DNA of 64,000 nt, taken from contig CM040091.1 in assembly GCA_022496805.1 (NCBI GenBank), positions 15,304,336-15,368,335 of the forward strand. The letters run 5' to 3'. The notes beneath the pieces were generated by a model. The model did no database searches and was not told the DNA's origin. It was given only the letters and a program-made list of their open reading frames with translations. The translations under genes were made by a program, and so were the position numbers. Origin of the DNA: Pohlia nutans. Taxonomy: Eukaryota > Streptophyta > Bryopsida > Bryales > Mniaceae. The stretch's first letter is position 1. Each line of letters begins with the position of its first letter. This document shows positions 1-10,151 of this stretch, in pieces.

Positions 1-619
1 TTTCAGTCCAAGGGACAAAAGGAGGAGAAAATGACATGGACAACACTTTTGTCCTTCGTGGCAAGAAAAATAGACATTTTTGAAGGCCCCCGGATTTTCC
101 GTCAAGCCCACCTCACGAGGTGGGTTTAAGGCATAATCCGGGGCCATCAAGCCAAAATTCTCACAATCAATCATTTTTTATTTTAAAAAATATATGTAAG
201 AACTTTACTTTTTAAAACCGGTACTTTATTTTGTAGCCCCTTCTCACTTTACAGTATATCCAAAGGCCGTCAAATTCATAGGTTGGCTTCTCAAAGATGA
301 GCTATGGCCCTTGTGAGGTTTTCTCCACGGCTTCTCGTCTGTAGTGTAAAGAGGGCCTCAAAGAATCAGCGGAATTGTTTGATGTTTTTATTGATTGAAT
401 GGTAGCAAGTTATAAAAAAGCAATTCAATACAATCCATATGAACGATGAACCAAAACGTATATTAATAGTTATTTAAAGAATACAACTTTGCATTATTTT
501 TTATTTTTTTATAACATGTCCCAATCATCCCACTTTTGGAGATTATCCAACTCATCAAACTAAAATGGAAGTATACATCATTTGTTTAATAATTTTGTTG
601 TCATGTATCAATGGTGTAC
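1..619. other. AT-rich intergenic DNA
   Basis: I see no gene. Positions 233-357 begin and end with diverged matches (CTTCTCACTTTACAG and CTGTAGTGTAAAGAGG) to the inverted termini of the GGGCCGCTTCACACTA family described at 6587-6949, so this may be an old relative of that MITE. Confidence 0.35.
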
Positions 620-743
620 ATTATAAAAAATGAAAACTATATTTTATTGCCTATTTTGAGTAGATTTCTTTGGACTCTCAACAAAGTTTGGCCACTCAAT
701 CCCATGGCCTCTCGACTTGAACAGCCATAGTGTGAAGAGGCCC
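620..743. mobile_element. Truncated TTA-type MITE (GGGCCGCTTCACAC family)
   Basis: This is the terminal third of the family seen complete at 6587-6949 and 63294-63656. The right terminus (CATAGTGTGAAGAGGCCC) is followed by TTA, the expected 3-bp target duplication. The left part is missing. The family is classed as PIF/Harbinger (Tourist)-like from its GGGCC ends and TTA target. Confidence 0.65.
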
Positions 744-1294
744 TTATAAGGAGTAGTTACCACTTGGATGAAGCCTACATGGAACTTGTACCCTACATTA
801 TGGTCAGTTTCAACATAAATCATTTTTTAAAAGTGCCACATGTCATCTTCTGATTGGCTTAGGGTGGAAATTGAATTTTGATCTAAATCCGATCCTTGTC
901 CCTCCAGGTTACTACCGGGAAAAGTAAAACTCCAAGGGGGACACCAGCTCATACAGAATCACGGATTCTTCAAACATGAAATGCCCACTGGAATGTCAGA
1001 ATGAATGATACGCCAAAGCCTGCACAAAGCAGCACAGAGCTCGTGGCGGCAACTGAATCATCCGACCCTCCGCCAGACTCCACTGCAGCCCTTTTACTCA
1101 TTAAAAACCTGTACTCCATAGTCCTGTACATTGAGTTACAGCAGTGAATTTACACCATTATGATGAGATGAGATAGTTCTGCCGTCTTTGTCCTGCGTTT
1201 AACAGGCTTGCATCTCATCAACAGCGATGGTGTTTTCATCACAAAAATTAGGGCCAGCGTAGAACGATGTGACTCACGATCACTCAAAGTACTA

Positions 1295-1692
1295 GGGTTG
1301 GATAACCTATTACCACCACCTCCCCCAATTGTGACATGTACAACTTTCTTGGAGCCACCACAATTGAGACACAAAACCACCAATTTCACTATTCAAGTAG
1401 ACCAATGGCATGCCAAGAATTGCGAAGAAATAGCTGGTGGTTTTGGGTTAGTTCATGAGCGGATCTAGGAACAACAAAGTGTGAACTTAGGAAATTGGTA
1501 TGTGATGTATGGGTAAAAGGTTACTTTCCACTTTGGAATTTTGTATAAAATTGACAAATGCGAATTAGATGTTGCAAATTTTTGCAATCCTCATCAAAAC
1601 CTATTTCAAATGCAATCATATTTTTTTTGGGAATTTAGCACTGCCAAAAATAGGCCAGATTGCTTAAGTTGGTGGTAATAGGTTATCCAACC
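1295..1692. mobile_element. MITE with 23-bp inverted ends; carries two empty insertion sites
   Basis: The ends are GGTTGGATAACCTATTACCA and its near-perfect reverse complement, flanked by CTA and TTA, so it is probably a 3-bp-target (Harbinger-like) MITE. A diverged paralog lies at 63022-63755. That paralog is interrupted by another MITE at a TTA that is still single here (1565-1567), and by a TTAA element at a TTAA that is still single here (1664-1667). No coding capacity; the short ORFs across it are incidental. Confidence 0.65.
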
Positions 1693-1741
1693 TTAAAAGC
1701 AGGTTTCCATGTGACGATCGGGCTGGTGAAAGCTGCTAGTA

Positions 1742-1933
1742 CACTAGTAGCAAACCTGTCTTTTTCATTCCTCATTTCGTGAGAACATTGAATAGTGACG
1801 ATATATTATACTAACGATTCTGGCTTTTTGTGACCAAAACTACTAATCAGCACTAACACAGCCCTTGTGCCTGGCGCCCTTTCATTTCTTTTTCATTTAT
1901 AGTAAGTGAAAAGCGACACATTTCCTTCTAGTG
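1742..1933 (+). mobile_element. CACTA-type MITE, family A
   Basis: It begins CACTAGTAG and ends CTAGTG, flanked on both sides by the 3-bp duplication GTA (1739-1741 and 1934-1936). CACTA ends plus a 3-bp duplication are diagnostic of the CACTA (En/Spm) superfamily. Sister copies lie at 21936-22134, 23239-23433 and 47410-47570. At 192 bp it is non-autonomous. Confidence 0.8.
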
Positions 1934-2375
1934 GTAGACAATAATTCAAGTCTTAAGAACCACCGATGGTCCTCCAGTATTTGCAAGAATTGAAATCAAA
2001 CTCTTGGGGTTCATCCATTTTTGTATGGTACTTTACCTCTTTATTCATCATGGTTTTAAGATCACATTACTTTACGTCTTATGCTTTCCAAAATCTCCAT
2101 CAAACCCTCCCCCTTTTTGAAGAAGTTGATTTTTATCAGACAGAAAGGATTACATTCAAAGGTCTCCATCGTATATTGTAAGAGTTACAATGAATTGACG
2201 GTGATGTTCCACCCGAAAGCTGTTTCCTGTTGCTCTCCACAGTCCACTTTGCAGAAGGAGATTGCTTACTTAGTTCAATTTGCTTTGCTTACTGTAATGT
2301 GTGTCGGTGGTTACTTGGGTCACCTCTGACGGCAGCTAAATTTGGCTCCTCTCTTTATGCAATTTTCTTTTACAC

Positions 2376-2430
2376 AAATTGAAGTCAATTCAATTGCATC
2401 CTCTTTATGCAATTGAATTGACTTCAATTT
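2376..2430. repeat. Perfect 24-bp inverted repeat with 7-nt loop
   Basis: The arms 2376-2399 and 2407-2430 are exact reverse complements around the loop cctcttt. The 14-mer CTCTTTATGCAATT also occurs directly at about 2351 and 2402, so the hairpin may derive from a small inverted duplication. An A-rich stretch follows. No function is evident. Confidence 0.7.
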
Positions 2431-2886
2431 TGTAAAATAAAAATAAATAAAAAAGTGTCGGTGATGGATGAGAAAGCAGGAGGTAGATGTGCATAATGTA
2501 GGCCTCTCTGAATCATCATGACCAGGCTGTGGCAGTTTGCTTTTGATGAGGCCGGTTGGTCCATAGCAGGATATAAATAACGTGTATGCAACGGCATGGA
2601 CCTGGTAATAACTAATAAGCCTAGCCAGATTAATACTGAAGCAAATGGCCTCGCTGGACGGAGGGAGGGTTGGACTTGAAATGTGGCTTTTCGTGGAAAC
2701 ATGGACTGGCCGCTGACCTGGACTCTCGACTTTCTACTTGCCACTCCTGAAGTATAGGAGCCTGGAGTCCTCGACCAGGTCACCCGAGCTGCCTGCAGGC
2801 ACAACTCCAGTTTGGAAGCCTATTCAAATATTACCCAAACAATAGAGGTAACCGAAAAGAGTCTCTCAAAGTGGAAACTCACCTTA

Positions 2887-3264
2887 GAGCATCTCCACCA
2901 GTAGTGCCCCGGGCACTGAAATTGGCCTTCAGGGCTCCTGTTCATCAAGGGCATGCCGCACCAACAACTTCTTACAGTGTCCGGATGAGTCAGGGCCTCC
3001 ATAAACTTGGAGAGGCACTGAAAAGAGGGCACCCTTTGGCGTGCCTCCCTAAACCACTGTAGCTTCTTTATTCTTTCTTTTTTGGGGTGTTTTTAAACCT
3101 TTTGACTCAAGAACTCCAAATTAACTTGATGCCATGTGAGAGGGCTCCCTGTTTCACGTGGTGTTGGTGGGGAGGCGAGTTGTGAATGCGCATGCGGGCG
3201 CTACAGGACGCACTCCAAGCCGCTCCATATGGCCAGTGCGGGTCCTCAACTGGTGGAGATGCTC
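2887..3264. mobile_element. TTA-type MITE (GAGCATCTCCACCA family)
   Basis: The ends GAGCATCTCCACCAGT and ACTGGTGGAGATGCTC are inverted repeats flanked by TTA on both sides (2884-2886, 3265-3267). This matches the Tourist/PIF-Harbinger type common in plants. Related copies lie at 22706-23211 and 34155-34622. The GC-richer inside has short ORFs that I do not regard as genes. Confidence 0.8.
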
Positions 3265-3267
3265 TTA

Positions 3268-4271
3268 GACTCATTTTGAGTTCAAAAGCGATAGAGATCA
3301 TAAAGATCATCATCTTAAACATGTGCAAAAAACTTCACATAATTTGAAGGTGTGAGGAGGAAGATATGAAGGTCTGAAGTAATGCCTAAATAACTTTCTT
3401 GCAACCCCAAAAAATCACACACTTCATGAATTTCCGATGAAGAAGTACTTACAGATCAAGCGCTCAAAAAAAGACATGGCCGTTTTGTTGCTCATCTTAA
3501 GGTAACTACACCTTAAAGCGGGAGCATTAATCTTAAAGAGTGCGCATTTACTACAGTATGACATTTTAGCCTTGGAATGCAAAAGAAATAATATTAAGTT
3601 CTCTCTTAGTTATAATGGGTTGATAGTGATATCCAAGGGGTCGATACTTATGAAAAATATAAAGAACGTAGATTAGAAAACTGAGCTCTTTTACTAAAAA
3701 TTAGAAAAGGATGAAATTTTAGTTCTAGAAATGTTGAAGAAAACTTGTTCCTAACCTTTGAACACTACGACCATCCAAATAGTAAGGTAAATGCGTTTAA
3801 GAATTGGTGTAAATTTGAATATACAAGTTAGCTACAAAATGATCTCATCGTTAGAAGTGTCCCAAACAATCTCATTTAAAAAAAATTCTAGCTTGCTTTC
3901 AAAGGAGGTTGTTTTGACGCAATGTTGGCGAAAACTACACCAAGAACTTTAGGGGCAAATGTTAATTATATTCATTATACCAACATCGACGTGCTGAATG
4001 ACACAGGTCCCACTAGTTTCAGTACAAATGATAAACATACTCTTAGATTTTCCTAACATAACATTCAATAGCCTTCATGCCCATTGCCTTTCCTTCATGC
4101 CTTGTACCTGATCACCTTGATTCTTCACCCGTCCACTTAGCCACCAATGAAGTATTGTTGGGTATGGAATATTCTACACAATCTCCTGTAGAACCAAGGC
4201 AAAGACAATGCATGCTATTGAGGTTCACCCATTTTCAGTGGTGAATTGGCAGCTTCCACCTTTTGGGGACA
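3268..4271. other. AT-rich DNA with one dispersed repeat
   Basis: No gene is visible. Positions about 4057-4230 (from CATAACATTCAATAGCC) resemble 29470-29632 closely enough to be copies of one unclassified dispersed repeat. Nothing else is recognised. Confidence 0.45.
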
Positions 4272-4274
4272 TAA

Positions 4275-5118
4275 GGTTGAGGTGGCTTATTCCGATAACT
4301 TAACCCTTTAACGTCCCATTCCTTTGCAGAAAAGTCAAACTACACTTTTATACACAGTTCAGCATTCAAGAATTAAGAAAATATATTTTTTGATATTTTT
4401 CATGCATGAAATTGTATGTTTCCTATTAGTCCTAAAAATTTCTAATTTTTTTAATACAAAATGAATTTTTTACAAATTTTTAGATCAAACACTTCAAGAA
4501 ATTCATATTAATTACAAAAAATCTTCAAAAAATATAGTTTTTTTTAGAACATGTGCAAATGACAATGGAGAATCACATGATATATTTTTGTAGAATTTTT
4601 GAATTTTAATTATTAAAATTCAAAAAGTGAACATTCTATGCAGTGCAATTTAGACCTTGAGCTACCTAGCTTACAACAGAAATAAAATATTCAATACTTG
4701 AAATTTGTAAGATCCGAAAAGTGAAGTGAAAACTAGACTTGATAAACTTCATTTTCTCAATTGAGAGCAATATCAAAAAACGTCATCTTCAAGTTCAAAA
4801 TTGGCTTTGACCAACAATCATCCACTATTTGGATGCGCGGTCCTAAAAGGGTTAAGCTACCTACACTATTTCTGGACCAGCCATTAATAGGGTGATATTT
4901 TTCCCGGGTTGGAAGTTAGTTTTCGCAGAGAATGCAAATTTTTCCATGAATTATTTCCCAATATTGAAATTTGTACAATTTTTCAAAGTGAAAAGTACTT
5001 CAGGACCCAAAACCGATAATATGCTCTAATGTACAAATGAGGTACATCTTCTCTTTCAAAATCTAGAAATTAGGCCTGATCGGTTTTGTGTCCCTGGTCG
5101 CTTCAAGGTACCTCAACC
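4275..5118. mobile_element. MITE (GGTCGAGGCACCT family) interrupted by a TTAA element
   Basis: Its two pieces, 4275-4303 and 4852-5118, align with one continuous copy at 45883-46173. The left end is GGTTGAGG after TAA and the right end is CCTCAACC before TTTA. The interrupting element at 4304-4851 sits exactly at a TTAA that is single in the paralog (45908-45911). The family is probably Harbinger-like, with TAA/TTA flanks. Confidence 0.7.
4304..4851. mobile_element. TTAA-flanked piggyBac-like MITE, 548 bp
   Basis: It is flanked by TTAA at 4300-4303 and 4852-4855. The left terminus is CCCTTTAACGTCCC and the right terminus ends CCTAAAAGGG. A TTAA duplication with CCY ends is characteristic of the piggyBac superfamily. 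It belongs to the same ~540-bp family as 19799-20337, in inverted orientation. No ORF of transposase size is present. The paralogous empty site at 45908-45911 supports TTAA as the target. Confidence 0.8.
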
Positions 5119-5122
5119 TTTA

Positions 5123-5678
5123 CCACCCATACATGAAAACCTCGCCTATGGCCCTCGCTAAATATCAATTCACTCACATAAGTTCTAAAGCTCTTTACAC
5201 ACCTCAAATCACCAAAAAGCAGATTTCACCTCAGATTTTTTGGCAGTCCATCTCCAAAGCCAGCATGGCCCTGCATGGGGTCGTCACTGTCTCACTTGGT
5301 TTCGGAAACTAGAATGGGCACTGTAGAGAGAAAGCAACGGAGTACAAAGCAACGTTCACTTGGCTTTTTCACGTAAGTTACTGCTCGTGAGTTAGATCCG
5401 TGACTGAGTTGAGTGCACCGGAAGAACCGCAGAAGTTCCTTCTGCCGCACTGAAACGAAGGCTTCCGCTTTGCGACCACCCTACGAAGCATGGGCACTAG
5501 GCTAGATTGCGGTAAGTTAGTGGCATAGCACGAAGGATATTTTCCCCACAGGAATCTGAGCACGAATGGCTTCCATGTTTAGCTTGTTTGGGTCGGTGAC
5601 AGTAAGTCCTTAGTAGCTTCTGCATGCCGAATCCCTTTTCAGTGGGGGAAAGTTTTGTTTCCTTCTTTCTTTTAACCC
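5123..5678. other. Unannotated single-copy-looking DNA
   Basis: Base composition is more balanced than the neighbours. Short ORFs of 61-74 codons exist on both strands, but none shows a recognisable domain or splice context. Confidence 0.3.
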
Positions 5679-5682
5679 TTAA

Positions 5683-6222
5683 CCCCTAAATGACGGATGG
5701 GGTAAGGGCAAAACATAAATGTGTTATAAAAATTACTTCTTCAACTTTGATGAAGTTTGGTCCAAAAGAGAAAATGAGGAGCTTGATGTTTAGTAATTAT
5801 CCATATAGTCAAATTTCAAAAAATAACTTTTTACCATCTCATAATGAATTTAGAAGCATTTAACTTCAAATATTTGTCAGAATTACAAATTTTATTTTTA
5901 GAATTTGAAATTTTGTATGATTTGTTAAAACTAGACATTCTTTTCTAAAATCTAAAATTGCAAATTTTTCAAAGGAGAGAACATCATTACTTTCCCCAAA
6001 TAGTAAGTTTTCTAACACTAGCCAATGTAGAAGTGTTTTTCTTTGAAAATTTCTCTCGGGTGGAGTTTAACTCGGATTGACATGATTCAAAGTGGGTTGG
6101 AAAGTAGACTTGATTCCCTATTTAAAAATATTATTTATTTTCTATAAAAATAGTTTTTCTATTTTGGGCAGCCCGTAAAAAAGGGGTAGAGACCATAAAA
6201 TGGTTGATCCGTCACTTAGGGG
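5683..6222. mobile_element. TTAA-flanked piggyBac-like MITE, 540 bp
   Basis: TTAA lies at 5679-5682 and 6223-6226. The inverted ends are CCCCTAAATGACGGA and TCCGTCACTTAGGGG. Partial relatives occur at 48205-48514, 57763-58150, 61897-62400 and 63760 onward, sharing the internal text about pairs of Lys/Phe-free AT-rich DNA only, with no coding potential. Confidence 0.8.
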
Positions 6223-6226
6223 TTAA

Positions 6227-6586
6227 AGGTAGTATTACATACCAATATTCTATTGTAATATCGTAATATTGAAATTTGTTTTTTTTTTTGGCACAAATTG
6301 AAAAACTCAATTGCAAAGAGATAAAATACAAAGCCACTACGACAGGACCGCCGCGGGACAGAAAGGCAACTAATATTGGAATTTTAGGGATGTAAGTTTT
6401 AAAGTGCTATAAAAATCGCAATTCAATCAATTTTGAAAAATTGTGAATCAGATTAGAAAGTAGAAGAGAATTCCCACACATTCTTAGTTGGAACTAATTC
6501 CATTTAAAGTTAAGAACTAGGTGAAAATTAGTGTTTGACTAAAAAATGATCAAACATGGCCCGCGGGGCTCCTTGCACGCAAATAA
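6227..6586. repeat. Dispersed segment, paralog of 7457-7720
   Basis: This segment aligns with 7457-7720 over most of its length (shared ACCAATATTCTATT, CCCACACATTCTTAGTTGG and ATGATCAAACATG). The two differ chiefly by the 93-bp retroposon at 6278-6370. The paralogs flank the MITE pair 6587-7322. Confidence 0.7.
6278..6370 (-). mobile_element. 93-bp retroposon with A tail
   Basis: On the minus strand it ends in an A run (poly-T on plus). It is flanked by the 14-bp duplication TAATATTGRAATTT (6264-6277 and 6371-6384, one mismatch). It is absent from the paralogous segment at 7457-7720. It matches 33966-34058, which is also 93 bp, so it is either a very short SINE or a reproducible LINE 3' fragment. 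Confidence 0.75.
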
Positions 6587-6949
6587 GGGCCACATCACAC
6601 TATGGCCGAAGGTTGAGAGGCCGTCAATTTCCACCAATCAAATTGTAAGAAACCATGGGTTTGGCCTCTCGACCCTTTACACTAAAGGCCAAAGTTCAAC
6701 GGCCGTCGCTCTCAGAAATGCCTACGTGGCAGTACTTTTTGACCAAGGCGACGGCCTCTCGAAAGAAAGTTTGGGTTGGACGAGAATGAAAACCCATACT
6801 ATGATCGAGAGGCTGCCGGTTTCTTTTCATAAAAAATGAAAACTATATTTACTTGCCTATTTTTAGTAGATTTATTTGGACTCTCAACAAAGTTTGGACT
6901 CTCAATCCGACGGCCTCTTGACATGAACAACCATAGTGTGAAGTGGCCC
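6587..6949. mobile_element. TTA-type MITE, 363 bp (GGGCCGCTTCACAC family)
   Basis: The ends are GGGCCACATCACACTATGGCC and its inverted form, with flanks TAA and TTA. It has exactly the length of the copy at 63294-63656 and lies in reverse orientation to it. The family has Harbinger/Tourist features. The 97-codon ORF across it is a repeat-derived frame, not a gene. The right-hand TTA became part of the TTAA target of the next element. Confidence 0.75.
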
Positions 6950-6953
6950 TTAA

Positions 6954-7322
6954 CCCTTAAACGTCAAAGGAAGCCCCACGGGCTTGGTATAAAGGAATAA
7001 TTGGAGAAAAAAGTTTCACTTCTCAACCAAATCAAGCGAGACTTGTTGCGTTGGAAAGCTACTGAAAAAGCGATCTAGATTCAAAATTTTCGCCTCATTT
7101 GAGAGATTGTGGAATTGTTGGTAAGCAATCAAAGTTATCAAATTGAACAAGTTTTGAGGTTGGGGCAGCTGAAGTTTAGCAGTGCCGCAGTGCTATAGTG
7201 CTACAGTGCAAGCCAATAGTGCACTGCAAAGCCGTTTTTGGCCAATTTTTTTTAATTTTTTTTGCAAAGAAATTTAGATTCCTTCCGGGCTGCCCCGTCC
7301 AGGCCCTCTTGACGTTTAAGGG
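6954..7322. mobile_element. TTAA-flanked piggyBac-like MITE, 369 bp
   Basis: TTAA lies at 6950-6953 and 7323-7326. The ends CCCTTAAACGTCAA and TTGACGTTTAAGGG are perfect inverted repeats. It is the same family as 8665-9032, sharing the subterminal AAGCCCCAYGGGC and CGGGCTGCCCCG blocks. It inserted directly against the end of the Harbinger-like MITE at 6949. Confidence 0.85.
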
Positions 7323-7354
7323 TTAAAGGTCCAAAGAGCCCTTTTTGACCAGTA

Positions 7355-7456
7355 CTCCCTCAGTCCTATAATGACTTGCACGTAGGTTCTCTGAAATCTA
7401 CCTCTTGAGGTAGATTTCAGAGAACCTACGTGCAAGTCATCATGGAACAGAGGGAG
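7355..7456. mobile_element. Stowaway-type MITE forming a near-perfect hairpin, 102 bp
   Basis: It is flanked by TA on both sides (7353-7354, 7457-7458). The ends CTCCCTCAGTCC and its inverted form are Stowaway (Tc1/mariner) termini. The two halves are nearly exact reverse complements, meeting at CTCTTGAG, so transcription would give a ~50-bp stem. Confidence 0.85.
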
Positions 7457-7720
7457 TATTATATACCAATATTCTATTATAATATGGTAATCGTAACATT
7501 GGAATTTTAGGGTTGTAAGCTTTAAAGTGCTATAAAATTCGCAATTTTAACAATTTTGAAGAACCCTGAATCAGCCTAGAAAGTAAATGATAATTCCCAC
7601 ACATTCTTAGTTGGGACCAATTTCATTTAGAATTAGGAACTAGGTGAAAATCAGTGTTTGACCGAAAAATGATCAAACATGACCCCACGGGGCTCCTTAA
7701 ATTAACGCAAATAAGGGGGA
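7457..7720. repeat. Paralog of segment 6227-6586
   Basis: This copy lacks the 93-bp retroposon and so gives the empty site (around TAACATTGGAATTTT). It has no coding potential. Confidence 0.65.
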
Positions 7721-7880
7721 GCCCCGGCATTTCTGCTAAGTATAAAGATAAAATACAATCCAGTATACTTGAGTGATGTCAGAGGTCGGTCTATGAAGCT
7801 GGCTATCTTAAATTGGATCTGGGCTGCTCTGATTGGATTGCTGTCGGTACATGCGGAGCAGGCTGCCAGAAGCACTCTTT

Positions 7881-8437
7881 TTGTCGTCTTGGTGAGGTAC
7901 TGAGGTACGTAGCATAACATAACATTTGTTATGCAGTAGACTTTGTAAGGTTTTAAGATTCCCTTTTTGATGCTTTTTGATGCTTTTTGTTTTTGCATTT
8001 AAGGTTTGTTTTACTTGTTTGACTCCTACTAAATTTCCTCGTATAATGGCAAGTGTCATCTTTCACTTTAGTTCTTGTATCAATCAAAAATCAACCAAGT
8101 AGTAGGCGGTGTCGTACCCTATTGTTGTAGAATGTGATGATAGAGCAAGAAGTACCAGCTATTGTCGTCTTGATGAGGTACGTAACATAACACTGTTGAG
8201 CCCTAAACTTTGTACCCTTACTAAAGTTTTTAAGATTCTCTTCGGTGCTTTTTTATGCTTTTTGTTTTTGCATTTATGGTTTGTTTTACTTGCTTGGCTC
8301 CTGCTAAATTTCCTCGTATAATGGCAAGTGTCATCTTTCGCTTTAGTTCTCGTATCCGTCAAAAATCAACTAAGTAGTGGGCGGTGTCGTATCCTATTGT
8401 TGTAGAATGTAATGATAGAGCAATAGGAGCCAACTCC
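7881..8437. repeat. Tandem duplication, two units of ~281 bp
   Basis: TGTCGTCTTGGTGAGGTAC at 7881 recurs at 8162. The two units share long blocks such as AAATTTCCTCGTATAATGGC and the GTGTCGTA-CCTATTGTTGTAG stretch. A third, reversed copy lies at about 20600-20760, so the unit is a dispersed repeat that was tandemly duplicated here. The short minus-strand ORFs across it are not conserved between units. Confidence 0.75.
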
Positions 8438-8664
8438 TTTTTATTTCCTTTTTCCTTGAAAGAATAGTAATCAAAATCTTTAACGTTCTTTAGCCTTTGC
8501 TAAACTATATCTTTTACATAGTAGCAACACTGTAAAATGAAACTGCTAATAAAATAATTCAACTCTCCAATCTTTGCATGAGCGGAGTTGGAATTTGGGA
8601 GAATACTAATGGCATTCTTTCAGTATTTAGAAAAGTAGATATATGAGTGAAGGTTTTTTTTTAA

Positions 8665-9032
8665 CCTTTAAACGTCAAGGAAAGCCCCATGGGCTTATTT
8701 ATGAGAGAATAATGAAGAAAAAAGCAGATTTTATCAACCAAATCAAGTGAGGATTGGTGCATTGGAAAGCTACTGAAAAAGCGATATAAATTCCAAAATT
8801 AGCGATTGATTTGGAAGATTGTTGAAACATTGGCAAACAATCGAAGTTATTAAAATGAACAATAGTTGAGGTTGGGGCAGTTGAGGTCATTTTTTGAAAA
8901 GTCTTGCAGTGCTATAGTGCCGCAACAATGTTGGCCGTTTTTTCAAAAAAAACCATTTTAATTTTTTTTTCTCCTCCAAAAATTTAGATACCTTTCGGGC
9001 TGCCCCGCCCAGGCCCTCTTGACGTTCAAGGG
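8665..9032. mobile_element. TTAA-flanked piggyBac-like MITE, 368 bp
   Basis: TTAA lies at 8661-8664 and 9033-9036. The ends are CCTTTAAACGTCAAGG and CTTGACGTTCAAGGG. It is a sister of 6954-7322, nearly the same length and in the same orientation. Confidence 0.85.
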
Positions 9033-9036
9033 TTAA

Positions 9037-10088
9037 TCCAGTTTTCAAAAGGGTTTTCCATTGCACTGCTCTATTGTGCTATCTTTCCATATACCAATCA
9101 AAACATCACCAACCATATTTTTAGCCAATTTAAATTTTCCACAAAGGATGAGATATATACGACTTCACAAGCTTCTTTAGTTTACTAGATTTTGATACAG
9201 GTGTTCTTACTTATATTTATAAATAGGCAGGTTTGTGATGTACGGTCTACCTTCGAAAGAAGGCATTAAGGATAGCACGTCCCACTTTTGTATCCTAATC
9301 CAAATTGTAAGTACTTCCCCAAAAATACCTTTCATTCACGTTGATCCTCTGTGCCATAGTTCCTCTTTCACTCTACTTAGAGGAGTTCATTTTTTGTTTT
9401 TTTGTTTTTTAGAACGCCTTGTTGGTGATTTAGAATGCATAGCTACATGGTTAGGAAGAATGGATAGATTCATCCATTTTATGTTTTCATCCATGTTATC
9501 ATCTCCTCAAGGTGTTCAAAATAACGGTCCTATTTAAAAACCTCAATGGTATTTTTCACTAATAAAATTAGCAGTCTCAATACCTGGAAGTTGCTTTTAT
9601 GTCGATTATGCTACTTCTTGAAGGGATGACTCTTTTTGGAAAAACAATCATTACAAGTCTAGTTGAAGTTTTCTACCTTGCCATTCGCCACCAAGAACAT
9701 GTACAAAATCTCACATATATCAAAGACTAAGAGCATTCCCACCCATGCAGGCTAGGACTAACTTTCCGAAACTAATCACCTATATTTGAAGGGCACATAG
9801 GACGCCACGTAAGATAAATTGCTTGTTACGGCGTGGCCCAAGTATAATAGACTTGGGCCGGATTTGAAAAAAATCAAGCAATCATGTTGGTTGAAATTCG
9901 AAGAGTTAGAGCCAACCCTTCATTCGGCCCCAAGTATAACGTGGACATTAGTTCTATTTTAATATGCCAAAGTAAATTGACAATGGGAAGAGATTAAAGA
10001 CAACTCAAGTTCAAAATCCAAGAGGGAAACGCCAAACAAGAGCTAACTTTAAAAAGTGAAACCCCAATCAAAAACTTTTCATGCCTGA
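9037..10088. other. Mostly unannotated, with one MITE terminus
   Basis: From 9731 (after TAA) the sequence GAGCATTCCCACCCATGCA matches the terminus of the family complete at 24952-25254. I could not place the other end, so this copy is probably truncated. No gene is seen. The 100-codon ORF at 9235-9537 has no recognisable domain. Confidence 0.4.
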
Positions 10089-10151
10089 TGCACCGGCCGG
10101 GAATCGAACCTGGGTCTGTACCGTGGCAGGGTAATATTCTACCACTAGACC
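10089..10151 (-). pseudogene. 3' part of a split tRNA-Gly(GCC) gene
   Basis: Reading the minus strand, this piece contains the A box GGTCTAGTGG, an anticodon loop CTGCCAC (anticodon GCC), the B box GGTTCGATTCC and the 3' acceptor strand CCGGTGC plus A. The 5' acceptor strand is not adjacent. It is replaced by the 3' end of the L1-like element at 10152-12825 and found instead at 12826-12851. GCACCGG there pairs perfectly with CCGGTGC here. One anticodon-stem pair (27:43) is also mismatched. The internal pol III boxes survive, but the transcript could not fold a normal acceptor stem. Confidence 0.85.

Noticed and set aside
6546..6839. 97-codon ORF, and similar minus-strand ORFs of 102 and 89 codons at 63403-63711
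   Set aside because: The resemblance between these products comes from two copies of the same MITE. MITE DNA of this type is non-coding.
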